In this document: positions 8,259 to 16,141 of the stretch, in pieces | Numbering within the stretch: the first letter of the stretch is position 1 | Layout of the letters: each line of letters starts with the position of its first letter | Origin: Pseudomonadota bacterium | Lineage (GTDB): Bacteria; Pseudomonadota; Gammaproteobacteria; Burkholderiales; Ferrovaceae | Length of the DNA stretch: 34,016 nucleotides | Direction of reading: 5' to 3' | NCBI GenBank assembly: GCA_021832305.1 | Contig: JAKBLB010000020.1 | Coordinates: 1-34,016, forward strand | Notes under the pieces: model-generated | Seen by the model: only the letters and a program-made list of their open reading frames with translations | Database searches by the model: none | What the model was told of the DNA's origin: nothing | Made by a program: the position numbers and the translations under genes

Positions 8259-8382
8259 GGCCGGGAGGGTCGCGCGAGATCGTGAAATTTGTCGAATTGT
8301 GGGAAGGAATTATCACATCGTCACGATTCAACTGTGTAGGTGGGGGTAGAATGAGCATGGAAAACATCGGGGAGGATTCGGG

Positions 8383-8598
8383 ATGGAGAAGTTTGTGATG
8401 GGGGCAATGCTGTTGACCGCAGGGATGCTGGGGGGGTGTTCTGATTCCGTACCTTCTGCGGCACAACAAAACGAGGCCGCCGTGGAAGCGCGCATCAAAC
8501 CGGTAGGGGAAGTGGCCATGGCTCTTCCACCCCCTTCACCCCCCGCAAACGGGAATCCGTCTTCCAGCGCCGCGCCGCCGCCCGCACCCGCTCCATGA
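8383..8598 (+). CDS. Small proline/alanine-rich lipoprotein
   Basis: This 71-residue protein has a lipoprotein signal peptide ending in 'LLTAGMLGGCS', with Cys19 as the predicted lipidated residue. The mature part is only about 53 residues. It has a charged 'NEAAVEARIKPVGEVAM' segment and then a Pro/Ala/Ser-rich tail with no globular features. The 'RIKPVGEV' stretch resembles the segment in front of the heme site of some c5-type cytochromes, but there is no CxxCH, so it could be a remnant or chance. A GGGGAGG lies upstream at usual distance from ATG 8383. The stop overlaps the apaH start (ATGA, 8595-8598). I do not recognise the family; LptM-like lipoproteins are another possibility because of size. 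Confidence 0.6.
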   Translation: MEKFVMGAMLLTAGMLGGCSDSVPSAAQQNEAAVEARIKPVGEVAMALPPPSPPANGNPSSSAAPPPAPAP

Positions 8599-9410
8599 GC
8601 GTGTATGTGATCGGGGACCTTCAAGGGTGTTTGGAACCCCTGGAACGTCTGCTTTCCACCTTGCCGCTGAGAAAACGGGATCAGTTGTGGTTTGTCGGCG
8701 ATGTGGTCAATCGTGGCCCCCATTCGCTCGAGTCGCTGCGTCTGATCAAATCCTTGGGAGATCGAGCGACGGTCGTGATGGGCAACCACGACCTGCATTT
8801 GCTGTGCGTGGCGGAAGGCGCAACCCACCTGCGTCCCGGAGATACCCTCAACGCCATTCTCGAAGCGCCTGACCGGGAGGAATTATTGCGCTGGATACGC
8901 TGCCGTCCTTTGCTTCATCAAGATCAGGGGGTAACCCTGATTCATGCGGGACTACTCCCGCAGTGGACCGTGGAACAGGCTGCGTCCCTGGCCAGGGAAG
9001 TGGAAGAGGTTCTGCAGGGGGCGCAATATGGTGATTTTCTGAAGGTGATGTACGGCAATACCCCGACGGGTTGGCACGATACGCTTACGGGAGTGGAACG
9101 TTGGCGCACGATCATCAACGGCATGACCCGGTTACGCATCTGTTCCTGCGAGGGTGTGATGGAGTTTGGTTACAAAGGCCCGTTGAAGGGGATTCCTCCC
9201 GGTTTTCTGCCCTGGTTTGCCGTACCCCGGCGGCGCAGCGCAGGGCAGCGCCTGCTCTGTGGCCATTGGTCGGCGTTGGGACTGCATTGCAGTGCCGATG
9301 TGCAGGGGTTGGATACGGGCTGTTTGTGGGGTGGGCCGTTGACCGCGCTCAGACTGGAAGATGGGGTGATTTTTCAGGTGGCGGGTATGCCCGTTCGCCC
9401 GTTACATTGA
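8595..9410 (+). CDS. apaH: Symmetrical bis(5'-nucleosyl)-tetraphosphatase
   Basis: This cytoplasmic metallophosphatase hydrolyses Ap4A to two ADP and also clears related NpnN and capped-RNA structures. At 271 residues it matches the usual ApaH length of about 270-280. The three metallophosphoesterase signatures are intact: 'GDLQGC' (7-12), 'GDVVNRGP' (35-42) and 'GNHD' (63-66). A C-terminal 'LLCGHWSALGL' and 'LDTGCLWGGPLTALRLED' are ApaH-specific. It is coupled by a 4-bp overlap to the small lipoprotein gene, an unusual partner for a cytosolic enzyme. Its 3' end overlaps the convergent acyltransferase gene by 9 bp. Confidence 0.95.
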   Translation: MSVYVIGDLQGCLEPLERLLSTLPLRKRDQLWFVGDVVNRGPHSLESLRLIKSLGDRATVVMGNHDLHLLCVAEGATHLRPGDTLNAILEAPDREELLRWIRCRPLLHQDQGVTLIHAGLLPQWTVEQAASLAREVEEVLQGAQYGDFLKVMYGNTPTGWHDTLTGVERWRTIINGMTRLRICSCEGVMEFGYKGPLKGIPPGFLPWFAVPRRRSAGQRLLCGHWSALGLHCSADVQGLDTGCLWGGPLTALRLEDGVIFQVAGMPVRPLH

Positions 9411-10139
9411 CTCATGCAGTCGTTGGGTGAGTGCATGCAACTGCAGCGCCAGTTGACGTCGGTCGGCACCCAGTTCGGAGGCCTTGTGGGAGGTACCCAG
9501 AAACAGTGTGACCTGACTGGGCGGACTCTTCAAAACCCGCACCAGAGATTCCATGAAGGTCATGTCTCCAATGAATGGGTACGCGGATTCACTGTGTCCC
9601 TGCGGCACGGAATAGCGCAGGGCGACGGGTAATAGCGTGGCCTGACAATCCAGAGGAGACTGCAGAAGAGAAGTTTTGAAGGGAAGGATGGTCGTGCCGT
9701 CACTGGTGGTGGATTCGGGAAAAAATCCGAGATCATCGCCCGCCTGCAAGACCTGAGTCATCGCTTTTCCCATCTCCAGAGTTTGTCGGCGGGAAGACCG
9801 GCTCAGGAACAGGGTTCCCGTCCGGGCAGCCAACCACCCAAAAATAGGCCAATGGCGTACTTCAGATTTGGAAATGAAGCGTACGGGATGGACGGAGTGG
9901 ATGACGAAGATGTCCGCCCAGGAGATATGATTCGAGGTCAGCAGATAGGGCCCCGGGCCATCAGGCCAGGCTCCCCGTATCTGAACGGTCAGGCGCAAAA
10001 GTTGGAGCAGCGTACGGGACCACTGGCGGATGAGACGATGGCGTCGGGCTCGGGAACACCAGGGCAGAACCAGGGCCGTGGTCAGTACGCCGCGCAGGAT
10101 ATGTCCGAGCAATCCCAGAATGCGCAGGGGCATGCTCAT
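9402..10139 (-). CDS. 1-acyl-sn-glycerol-3-phosphate acyltransferase family protein
   Basis: This 245-residue membrane-associated acyltransferase belongs to the PlsC/OlsA family and would acylate lysophosphatidic acid or a related acceptor in phospholipid synthesis. The catalytic 'NHISWAD' (70-76) gives the H-x4-D motif. The acceptor-binding motif reads 'FFPESTTSDG' (139-148), with Ser where the family nearly always has Gly in FPEGT. A hydrophobic N-terminal segment (about 7-28) would anchor it to the inner membrane. Its start overlaps the stop of the upstream PfkB kinase by ATGA (10136-10139). PlsC versus the ornithine-lipid enzyme OlsA cannot be separated by eye, and no olsB is present nearby. 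Confidence 0.87.
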   Translation of the reverse strand: MSMPLRILGLLGHILRGVLTTALVLPWCSRARRHRLIRQWSRTLLQLLRLTVQIRGAWPDGPGPYLLTSNHISWADIFVIHSVHPVRFISKSEVRHWPIFGWLAARTGTLFLSRSSRRQTLEMGKAMTQVLQAGDDLGFFPESTTSDGTTILPFKTSLLQSPLDCQATLLPVALRYSVPQGHSESAYPFIGDMTFMESLVRVLKSPPSQVTLFLGTSHKASELGADRRQLALQLHALTQRLHESM

Positions 10140-11074
10140 GAATCAAGAGAAAAGCCGAATTTCTCCTGGAGTTTTTCATCGATTTGGGCGCGTGTGACGG
10201 TATGATTCTGACCACCCCGACAGGCAATCTTCAAGGAACCCAGCAAGGAAGCCAGACGCCCCGTGCGATCCCAGTTCCAGTGATGACTCAACCCGTACAT
10301 CAGCCCCGCCCGGTAGGCGTCTCCGCACCCTGTGGGGTCCAGTACCTGATCCGTCGGGACAGCGGGGATGGGGATGATTTCGTTTCCGGCAAAGATGCGT
10401 GATCCTTGAGACCCTTGGGTCATGATGGCGGCATCTACGCGAGTGGCCAACTGTTCGAAGGGAAGACCGGTTTTGTTGGCCATCAACTGTGCTTCATAGT
10501 CATTGACCGCCAGCCAGGTGGCCTGTTCCAGAAACTCGAGCAGTTCCGGTCCGCTGAAGAGTGGGAGCCCCTGGCCGGGATCGAACAGGAAAGGGATTCG
10601 GGCTTCATGGAATTGTCGGGCATGCTGGAGCATGCCTTCTCGTCCATCGGGCGAAATAACGCCCATCGTGATGCCGGGGACCGTGTCGATGGTGTGGGTG
10701 TGAGAAGCGCCCATGGCCCCGGGGTGAAAAGCGGTGATCTGGTTGTCGTCCAGGTCTGTGGTGATGAAGGCCTGTGCCGTGTAACTACCGGGAATGAGTC
10801 GAACCCCCCGCAGATCGAATCCAAGACGTTCGAGACGGGTTTGATAGGGAAGGAAGTCTTCGCCCACGGTGGCCAGGATGGAAGGGATTTCTCCCAGGAG
10901 ATGCAGGTTGTAGGCGATGTTCCCTGCGGTTCCCCCAAACTCCCGGCGCATTTCCGGCACCAGAAAGGCAACGCTCAACTGATGGATGCGATCTGGCAGG
11001 ATATGGTTCTTGAAATGATCGGGGAATACCATGATGGTGTCATAGGCCAACGAACCGCAGAGAAGAATACTCAT
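10136..11074 (-). CDS. PfkB-family sugar/nucleoside kinase (ribokinase/adenosine kinase-like)
   Basis: The product has 312 residues. 'EFGGTAGNIAYNL' (45-57) is the N-terminal PfkB substrate/lid region. 'DPTGCGDAYRAG' (246-257) is the C-terminal signature, with the catalytic base Asp252 and the anion hole. A 'GSLKIACRGGQNH' stretch near the C-terminus is characteristic of the adenosine kinase-like members often found after tpx in betaproteobacteria (established as a recurrent neighbourhood, from memory). The phosphate acceptor is not determined by the sequence. It begins 6 bp after tpx, and its stop overlaps the acyltransferase start, so it is within the long - strand run starting at aroQ or above. 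Confidence 0.85.
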   Translation of the reverse strand: MSILLCGSLAYDTIMVFPDHFKNHILPDRIHQLSVAFLVPEMRREFGGTAGNIAYNLHLLGEIPSILATVGEDFLPYQTRLERLGFDLRGVRLIPGSYTAQAFITTDLDDNQITAFHPGAMGASHTHTIDTVPGITMGVISPDGREGMLQHARQFHEARIPFLFDPGQGLPLFSGPELLEFLEQATWLAVNDYEAQLMANKTGLPFEQLATRVDAAIMTQGSQGSRIFAGNEIIPIPAVPTDQVLDPTGCGDAYRAGLMYGLSHHWNWDRTGRLASLLGSLKIACRGGQNHTVTRAQIDEKLQEKFGFSLDS

Positions 11075-11080
11075 GGACGC

Positions 11081-11581
11081 TCAGTTCAGGGAAGCCAGGG
11101 CGGCGCTGTAATTGGGTTCGTCCTTGATGTCAGCGACCAGTTCGGTATGCAGAACCCGATTTTTTTCATCCAGAACCACCACGGCCCGAGCGGTCAGACC
11201 GCGCAGCGGGCCGTCGGTGATGTCCACGCCATACGTCTGATGAAAATGATGGTTACGGAAAGTGGACAGGATCTCGACATTCTTGATGCCTTCGGCAGCG
11301 CAAAACCGCGCCATGGCAAAGGGCAAATCTGCAGAGATGACCAGGATGACCGTATTGTTCAAAGTGGCTGCCTTCTCATTGAACTTGCGCGTCGAGGTGG
11401 CGCAGGTGGGGGTGTCGAGGCTGGGGACGATATTGAGAATCTTGCGTTTGCCTGCATAGTCGTTCAAGGTGCGATCGCTCAGATCCTGTGCGGCCAATGA
11501 AAAATCGGGGGCAATCTGTCCGGTCAGAGGTATCTGGCCGGCAACGGTGACGGGGAGTCCGCCTAGAGTTACGGTGGTCAT
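11081..11581 (-). CDS. tpx: Thiol peroxidase (atypical 2-Cys peroxiredoxin)
   Basis: Tpx reduces lipid and alkyl hydroperoxides and H2O2 using thioredoxin, probably in the cytoplasm or periplasm; no signal peptide is visible here. At 166 residues it has the family length. The peroxidatic Cys60 lies in '[16 protein letters not shown]' and the resolving Cys94 in '[12 protein letters not shown]', the normal Tpx spacing. '[32 protein letters not shown]' is the usual C-terminal block. ATG 11581 has a strong AAGGAG a few bases upstream. The 49 bp between gcvH and tpx might hold a separate promoter, but I see only a weak TATCAT and no -35. Confidence 0.96.
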   Translation of the reverse strand: MTTVTLGGLPVTVAGQIPLTGQIAPDFSLAAQDLSDRTLNDYAGKRKILNIVPSLDTPTCATSTRKFNEKAATLNNTVILVISADLPFAMARFCAAEGIKNVEILSTFRNHHFHQTYGVDITDGPLRGLTARAVVVLDEKNRVLHTELVADIKDEPNYSAALASLN

Positions 11582-11630
11582 GGGATTCTCCTTGTGGGTG
11601 GGGTAATGGGAAATGATAGCGTAAATCGAG

Positions 11631-12005
11631 TTACACGCTGTTTTGATAATCCTCAGCCGTCAGCAGTCGGGTGTAATCCTCCGCATGGTGGGGCGTGATT
11701 TTTACCAGCCAATGGTCGTAGGGTTCGGCATTGAGAACTTCTGGGTGGTCCTTCAGGGCATCATTGACCGCATGCACGGTACCGCTGACAGGGGAGGCTA
11801 CGTCGGAAGCGGTTTTGACGGATTCGAGGGTTGCGCAGGATTCCCCGGCCCTCAGGATACGCCCCACGCTTGCAAGTTCCACGAACATCAGGTCACCCAG
11901 CTGGTCTTGAGCAAAATCCGTGATTCCGATGGCCAGAGTTCCTTCAGGGGTGGGTTGGACCCATTGATGGGTAGCGCTATAGCGACGGTCATTGGGGGGG
12001 TGCAT
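11631..12005 (-). CDS. gcvH: Glycine cleavage system H protein
   Basis: This 124-residue lipoyl carrier shuttles the aminomethyl group from GcvP to GcvT and can also relay lipoyl groups. The lipoylated lysine is Lys64 in '[15 protein letters not shown]', at the family's usual position. The C-terminal '[11 protein letters not shown]' corresponds to the canonical 'G.GWl.ki' end. I chose ATG 12005, with GGAG five bases upstream; GTG 12011 would put the GGAG against the start codon. No gcvT or gcvP is visible anywhere in the window. It sits between prmA (28 bp away) and tpx (49 bp away), a position where many betaproteobacteria carry a DUF3426 gene instead. Confidence 0.93.
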   Translation of the reverse strand: MHPPNDRRYSATHQWVQPTPEGTLAIGITDFAQDQLGDLMFVELASVGRILRAGESCATLESVKTASDVASPVSGTVHAVNDALKDHPEVLNAEPYDHWLVKITPHHAEDYTRLLTAEDYQNSV

Positions 12006-12033
12006 GGTCACTCCAGGGGAATTCAGAGAGACG

Positions 12034-12927
12034 TCAGTATACCTGCTTCACACCGCCGAGACAGACCCACCCCTCCCGCTCCCCTACGATCGAAAGGAGA
12101 CAATCCGGTGCATAGGCATTCTGCACCCGTTCCACTTGGGAAGACAGAATGCCGGACAGGGTCAACCAACCGCCTGTTTTGAGTTGGTTCAGGAGCAACG
12201 GGGCCAGAACCACCAATGGATTGGTCAGAATGTTGGCGATCAGCCCATCGAAGGGTGGGGAATCCGGAAAGGAGTCCGGTTCGTAAAAGGATGCGCTCAC
12301 TCCATTCAAAGTCGCATTGTCGCGGGCCGTTTGTACGGCGATGGGGTCGATATCCACGCCAACGGGATGGGGCGCGCCCAGCAATGCTGCTGCAATGGTC
12401 AGAATTCCTGAACCGCAGCCATAGTCCAACACCCGTTGCATGCGCGGGGGGTGGGTGGCCAGCCATTCCAGACATAGGCGGGTGGTGGGGTGACTGCCCG
12501 TCCCGAAAGCCTGTCCGGGGTCGAGGCGCAGGTTGAGGGCGCTGGGATCGGGGGGCTCATGCCAGGTAGGTACGATCCATAGTCCGGGCGCGGCTGGGAT
12601 GGGGTCAAACTGGTTTTGGGTGAGGCGTACCCAGTCCTGGTCTGCCACGACCTCGCTGCAGTGGGGGGGAATGGGTTGGGCGAGGGAGGTGCTGACCTGT
12701 TCCAGCCAGGAGGAAGCATCCCACTCCGTGGGCAGAAGTACCTCGATCTGGCAGTGGGGCCAAAGGGCCATTTCCGGACAGCCGGGTTCCCCAAATACGG
12801 GAACTTCTTCAGCGCCGGTGGCCTGGGAGGACAAGGTCACGGCCAGCGCCCCCTGCGCACTGAGCGCATCGGACCAGAGTTCAGCATGATCCCGGTCGGT
12901 ATGGAGGGTCAGACAAGTCCAACTCAT
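12034..12927 (-). CDS. prmA: Ribosomal protein L11 methyltransferase
   Basis: PrmA trimethylates ribosomal protein L11 at lysines and its N-terminus using S-adenosylmethionine. The 297-residue length fits. 'LRLDPGQAFGTGSHPTTRLCLEWL' (about 133-156) is PrmA-specific, 'VLDYGCGSGILTIAA' (166-180) is SAM motif I, 'GVDIDPIAVQTARDNATLNGV' is motif II, and 'FDGLIANILTNPL' carries the substrate-side N-I-L motif. The N-terminal part is the L11-recognition domain. It follows accC after 5 bp, the common betaproteobacterial arrangement, and is therefore likely co-transcribed with accB-accC. Confidence 0.95.
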   Translation of the reverse strand: MSWTCLTLHTDRDHAELWSDALSAQGALAVTLSSQATGAEEVPVFGEPGCPEMALWPHCQIEVLLPTEWDASSWLEQVSTSLAQPIPPHCSEVVADQDWVRLTQNQFDPIPAAPGLWIVPTWHEPPDPSALNLRLDPGQAFGTGSHPTTRLCLEWLATHPPRMQRVLDYGCGSGILTIAAALLGAPHPVGVDIDPIAVQTARDNATLNGVSASFYEPDSFPDSPPFDGLIANILTNPLVVLAPLLLNQLKTGGWLTLSGILSSQVERVQNAYAPDCLLSIVGEREGWVCLGGVKQVY

Positions 12928-12932
12928 GACCC

Positions 12933-14285
12933 TTACCCTTGTTTTTCCCGAGACAACTTTTCTTCCAGGTAGTGAATACTGGTACCCCCCATCAGGAAGG
13001 CCTCATCCTGAAGCAATTTTTGATGTAAGGGGATATTGGTCCTGATGCCTTCTACCACCATTTCGGATAAAGCGATGCGCATGCGTGCCAAGGCTTGGTC
13101 GCGGGTGGCGCCGTGGGTCAGTACCTTGCCAATCAATGAATCGTAGTGAGGCGGGACGAAGTAATTCTGGTAGATATGGGAGTCCACGCGCACCCCGGGG
13201 CCCCCGGGCGCATGGTATTGCGTAATGCGTCCTGGGGAAGGGATGAAGGTGAAGGGATCTTCGGCATTGATTCGGCATTCGATGGCATGGCCGCGCAAAT
13301 GGAGGTCTTTTTGCTTCCAGGCCAACTTTTCACCGGCGGCAATGCGAATCTGTTCCTGCACGATATCAATGCCTGTGATCAGTTCGGTGACCGGGTGTTC
13401 CACCTGAACCCGGGTATTCATTTCAATGAAATAAAATTCGCCATTCTCATAAAGAAATTCAAAAGTACCTGCTCCCAGATAGTGGATACGTCGGCAGGCT
13501 GCTGCACAACTTTCCCCGATTTTCTGGCGCAGAGTGGCGGGAATACCGGGCGCAGGGGCTTCTTCGATGATCTTCTGGTGACGGCGTTGCATGGAGCAGT
13601 CCCGTTCTCCCAGGTAAAAAGCATTGCCGAACTTGTCGGACAAGACCTGAATTTCCACGTGCCGGGGTTGGGACAGGTATTTTTCCATGTAAACCGTGTC
13701 GTTGCCAAAGGCGGTGCGTGCTTCGTTGCGTGTCAGGTCGAGGAAGCCGAGCAGGTCTTCCTCGCGCTCCACCACGCGCATGCCGCGCCCCCCCCCACCT
13801 GCCGAAGCCTTGATCAGGACCGGATACCCGATCGATGCGGCCAGTGCCTTGAGTTCCCTGGGGTCGGTGGGCAATTGTCCTTCCGAACCCGGGACGACAG
13901 GGACCCCTGCGGCTTTCATGGCGGCCTTGGCGCTGATTTTGTCACCCATCAGGCGAATGGTTTCCGCTCTGGGGCCGATAAACACAAAGCCGCTGTTTTC
14001 CACCCGTTCAGCAAAGTCCGCATTTTCCGACAGAAATCCGTATCCGGGGTGAATGGCTTCGGCACCGGTGACTTCGGCTGCAGCGATGATGGCCGGGATG
14101 TTGAGATAACTGAGTTGGGAGGATGCGGGACCGATGCAAACCGATTCATCGGCCAACACCACTGCTTTGGCATCGGCATCGGCTTCCGAATGAACGGCAA
14201 CGGTTTTGATACCCAACTCGCGGCAGGCCCTCAATATGCGCAGGGCAATCTCACCGCGATTGGCGATCAGAATCTTTTCAAACAT
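12933..14285 (-). CDS. accC: Acetyl-CoA carboxylase, biotin carboxylase subunit
   Basis: AccC carboxylates the biotin of AccB with ATP and bicarbonate, the first half-reaction of fatty-acid synthesis. From ATG 14285 it is 450 residues, the normal length, and begins with '[20 protein letters not shown]'. The ATP-grasp glycine-rich loop 'SAGGGGRGM' is at 161-169, the biotin carboxylase signature '[16 protein letters not shown]' at 286-301, and '[11 protein letters not shown]' at 79-89. The frame is open upstream to 14402, but that extension only mirrors accB and lacks homology style. GGAA lies about 10 bases before the chosen ATG. It follows accB after 13 bp. Confidence 0.97.
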   Translation of the reverse strand: MFEKILIANRGEIALRILRACRELGIKTVAVHSEADADAKAVVLADESVCIGPASSQLSYLNIPAIIAAAEVTGAEAIHPGYGFLSENADFAERVENSGFVFIGPRAETIRLMGDKISAKAAMKAAGVPVVPGSEGQLPTDPRELKALAASIGYPVLIKASAGGGGRGMRVVEREEDLLGFLDLTRNEARTAFGNDTVYMEKYLSQPRHVEIQVLSDKFGNAFYLGERDCSMQRRHQKIIEEAPAPGIPATLRQKIGESCAAACRRIHYLGAGTFEFLYENGEFYFIEMNTRVQVEHPVTELITGIDIVQEQIRIAAGEKLAWKQKDLHLRGHAIECRINAEDPFTFIPSPGRITQYHAPGGPGVRVDSHIYQNYFVPPHYDSLIGKVLTHGATRDQALARMRIALSEMVVEGIRTNIPLHQKLLQDEAFLMGGTSIHYLEEKLSREKQG

Positions 14286-14298
14286 GGGGGTCTTCCTT

Positions 14299-14757
14299 TC
14301 AGGCCGTGGCGATGACGAAGAGAGGCTGTCCGTATTCGATGGGTTGTCCGTTTTCCACAAGAATATGCTTGACGAAGCCCGTGACATCCGACTCGATTTC
14401 ATTCAGCAATTTCATGGCTTCGATGATGCACAGGGTTTGTCCTTCGTTGATGCTTTGACCGATTTCGGCAAATGCTGGAGCCCCTGGGGAAGGAGAGCGG
14501 TAGAAGGTTCCGACCATGGGCGATTTCACCACATGGCCTTCGCTCTCGGGAGTGGCCGAGATAACGGGAGCGAGCACGGTTTCGGTCGGGGTATGGGGGA
14601 CTGGGGGTGGGGCATACGATGGGTGAAAGGCATATTGGGGAGCCGAACTGCTAAATTTGGCGATGCGGACTTTTTCCTCTCCTTCGGTGATCTCCAGTTC
14701 GCTGATGCCAGACTCTTCTACCAAATCAATCAGTTTCTTTAATTTTCTCAGGTCCAT
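14299..14757 (-). CDS. accB: Acetyl-CoA carboxylase, biotin carboxyl carrier protein
   Basis: This 152-residue BCCP carries the biotin that AccC carboxylates. The N-terminal helix '[23 protein letters not shown]' is typical, a Pro/Ala-rich linker spans roughly residues 38-75, and the biotinyl domain follows. Biotin attaches to Lys116 in '[14 protein letters not shown]'; the residue after K-L is Leu rather than the more common Met, which is tolerated in the family. '[18 protein letters not shown]' is the usual thumb region. It lies 4 bp after aroQ and just before accC, so aroQ-accB-accC-prmA is almost certainly one operon. Confidence 0.97.
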   Translation of the reverse strand: MDLRKLKKLIDLVEESGISELEITEGEEKVRIAKFSSSAPQYAFHPSYAPPPVPHTPTETVLAPVISATPESEGHVVKSPMVGTFYRSPSPGAPAFAEIGQSINEGQTLCIIEAMKLLNEIESDVTGFVKHILVENGQPIEYGQPLFVIATA

Positions 14758-14761
14758 GGGG

Positions 14762-15196
14762 TTACGCCTTGTTCATGAAATAGTCGAGGGCCAGTTCATA
14801 TCCCCGTATCCCCAATCCGCAGATGACTCCCACCGCGATAGCCGACAGGTAGGAATGGTGGCGAAAGGGTTCCCGGGCATGAATGTTCGACAGGTGTACT
14901 TCGATAAAAGGGAGGTCCACGGCAGTCAGGGCGTCGCGCAAAGACACGCTGGTGTGGGTCAACCCCCCAGGGTTGATGAGAATGGCTTGAGTCCCGTCGA
15001 CGCGGGCATCGTGGATACGGTCGATCAGCGCCCCTTCCCAGTTGCTTTGAAAACAGTCCACGGATATTCCACGCGCGCTTCCCAGGGTGCGCAGACGGGC
15101 ATCCAGATCGGCCAGGGTCAAACTGCCGTAAACCGCGGGCTCGCGGGTTCCCAGCGCATTAAGGTTTGGACCGTGCACGACGAGAATTTTTTTCAT
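14762..15196 (-). CDS. aroQ: Type II 3-dehydroquinate dehydratase
   Basis: AroQ converts 3-dehydroquinate to 3-dehydroshikimate in the shikimate pathway. From ATG 15196 it is 144 residues, the normal type II size. Signature segments are '[19 protein letters not shown]' (6-24, with the catalytic Arg and Tyr23), '[17 protein letters not shown]', '[18 protein letters not shown]' (catalytic His) and '[15 protein letters not shown]'. A GTG at 15220 is in frame but would place the only GAGG-like site inside the gene. The 58 bp upstream to the epimerase gene could hold a promoter for the operon, but I see no convincing boxes. Confidence 0.96.
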   Translation of the reverse strand: MKKILVVHGPNLNALGTREPAVYGSLTLADLDARLRTLGSARGISVDCFQSNWEGALIDRIHDARVDGTQAILINPGGLTHTSVSLRDALTAVDLPFIEVHLSNIHAREPFRHHSYLSAIAVGVICGLGIRGYELALDYFMNKA

Positions 15197-15254
15197 GTCG
15201 CGATTTTGCCTCGAAATCACAGAAAATGTCCAGAAATTTAACGAAAATCACTAC

Positions 15255-16106
15255 TCATTTCAAAAATGAGCGCACACTGGGATAACGCCAGTCCAGACGT
15301 AACTCCTGCTTGATACGCTGGTTGTGAATGCGTCGGGATTCCTTCAAAAAACTGAGGTTGAAGGGGTCGAGGGTTTTTTCCAATTCACTGAGCGGGAGAA
15401 AAGTGGGGAGCGGTAGGTGATGGTGTTGAGCCAGGCATCGATAAAAGTCTCCCACCGTTAGGGGTTGATCGTCCACCACATTGTACACGCGTTGCGATTT
15501 TCCCAAGGTACAGGCAGCAACCACGGAACGTGCCAGATCCAGTTCGTGGATGTGATTGGTCCAAGGGTTTTCCAGAGGTAGGGGAAGGCCCTTCTGAAGT
15601 CGCTCAAGGGGTAAACGACGTTCGCCATAGATGCCGGGCGCACGCAGGATGATTACGCGACAACCCGTGCGGCGACCGAAAGCGCGCAACTGGGTTTCGG
15701 CATCGACCCGACGCCGGGCACGGGTGGTATGGGGGTGGACCGGGCTGGTTTCGTCCAGCCAGGCTCCCGCTGAAGAACCGTAGACGCCTGTGGTGCTGAT
15801 GTAGACAAGCCGCTGTGGTAGACTGGTACCCCGTCCGAGCGCGGCAAGCAGGTGCCGGGTGCGCGCATCGTCCCGCCCTGTCGATCCGGGTGGGGCGAAG
15901 TGGAGTATGGTGTGTGCCAGTCCTGTGAGCCGTTGCAGGGTATGAGGGTGATCCAGGTCGCCCAGAAGCGGCACGGCACCCAGTGTGCGCCACTGGGGAA
16001 ACGCCTCTGTTCTTCGGCATAGGGTAAACACAGGGCCCAGCCCCTTCAATAAGGGAAGGATGCGACGCGCCACGTTACCCGCGCCGATGATCAGGCAAGA
16101 ATTCAT
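15255..16106 (-). CDS. NAD-dependent epimerase/dehydratase-like (atypical SDR) protein
   Basis: This 283-residue protein has an N-terminal 'LIIGAGNVARRILPLL' dinucleotide-binding motif (about residues 5-20). It also has 'LVYISTTGVYG' followed by 'WLDETSPVHPHTTRARRRVDAE', the pattern of YeeZ/extended-atypical SDR proteins. 'VIILRAPGIYG' and 'NHIHELDLARSVVAAC' are the usual substrate-domain blocks. The catalytic Tyr-x3-Lys of classical SDRs is replaced by Thr-Arg-Ala-Arg-Arg at the expected place, so catalysis may be altered or lost. The substrate is unknown. It is divergent from the ferredoxin reductase gene, with only 35 bp between starts. Confidence 0.78.
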   Translation of the reverse strand: MNSCLIIGAGNVARRILPLLKGLGPVFTLCRRTEAFPQWRTLGAVPLLGDLDHPHTLQRLTGLAHTILHFAPPGSTGRDDARTRHLLAALGRGTSLPQRLVYISTTGVYGSSAGAWLDETSPVHPHTTRARRRVDAETQLRAFGRRTGCRVIILRAPGIYGERRLPLERLQKGLPLPLENPWTNHIHELDLARSVVAACTLGKSQRVYNVVDDQPLTVGDFYRCLAQHHHLPLPTFLPLSELEKTLDPFNLSFLKESRRIHNQRIKQELRLDWRYPSVRSFLK

Positions 16107-16141
16107 CAGGTCATTGTAACGTCATTTACGCGAGAAAGGTC

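Noticed and set aside
10406-11500. 364-codon + strand ORF.
   Set aside because: It is antisense to the PfkB kinase and tpx, both clearly real genes.
13146-14315. 389-codon + strand ORF.
   Set aside because: It is antisense to accC, whose signatures are complete; the translation has no recognisable motif and is a codon-bias shadow.
14286-14402. Upstream extension of accC.
   Set aside because: It overlaps accB in another frame and the resulting residues are low-complexity; the normal AccC N-terminus begins at 14285.
15254-15270. Hairpin CTCATTT-CAA-AAATGAG at the end of the epimerase-like gene as a terminator.
   Set aside because: The stem is AT-rich, lies partly within the coding end, and is not followed by a U-tract on either strand.
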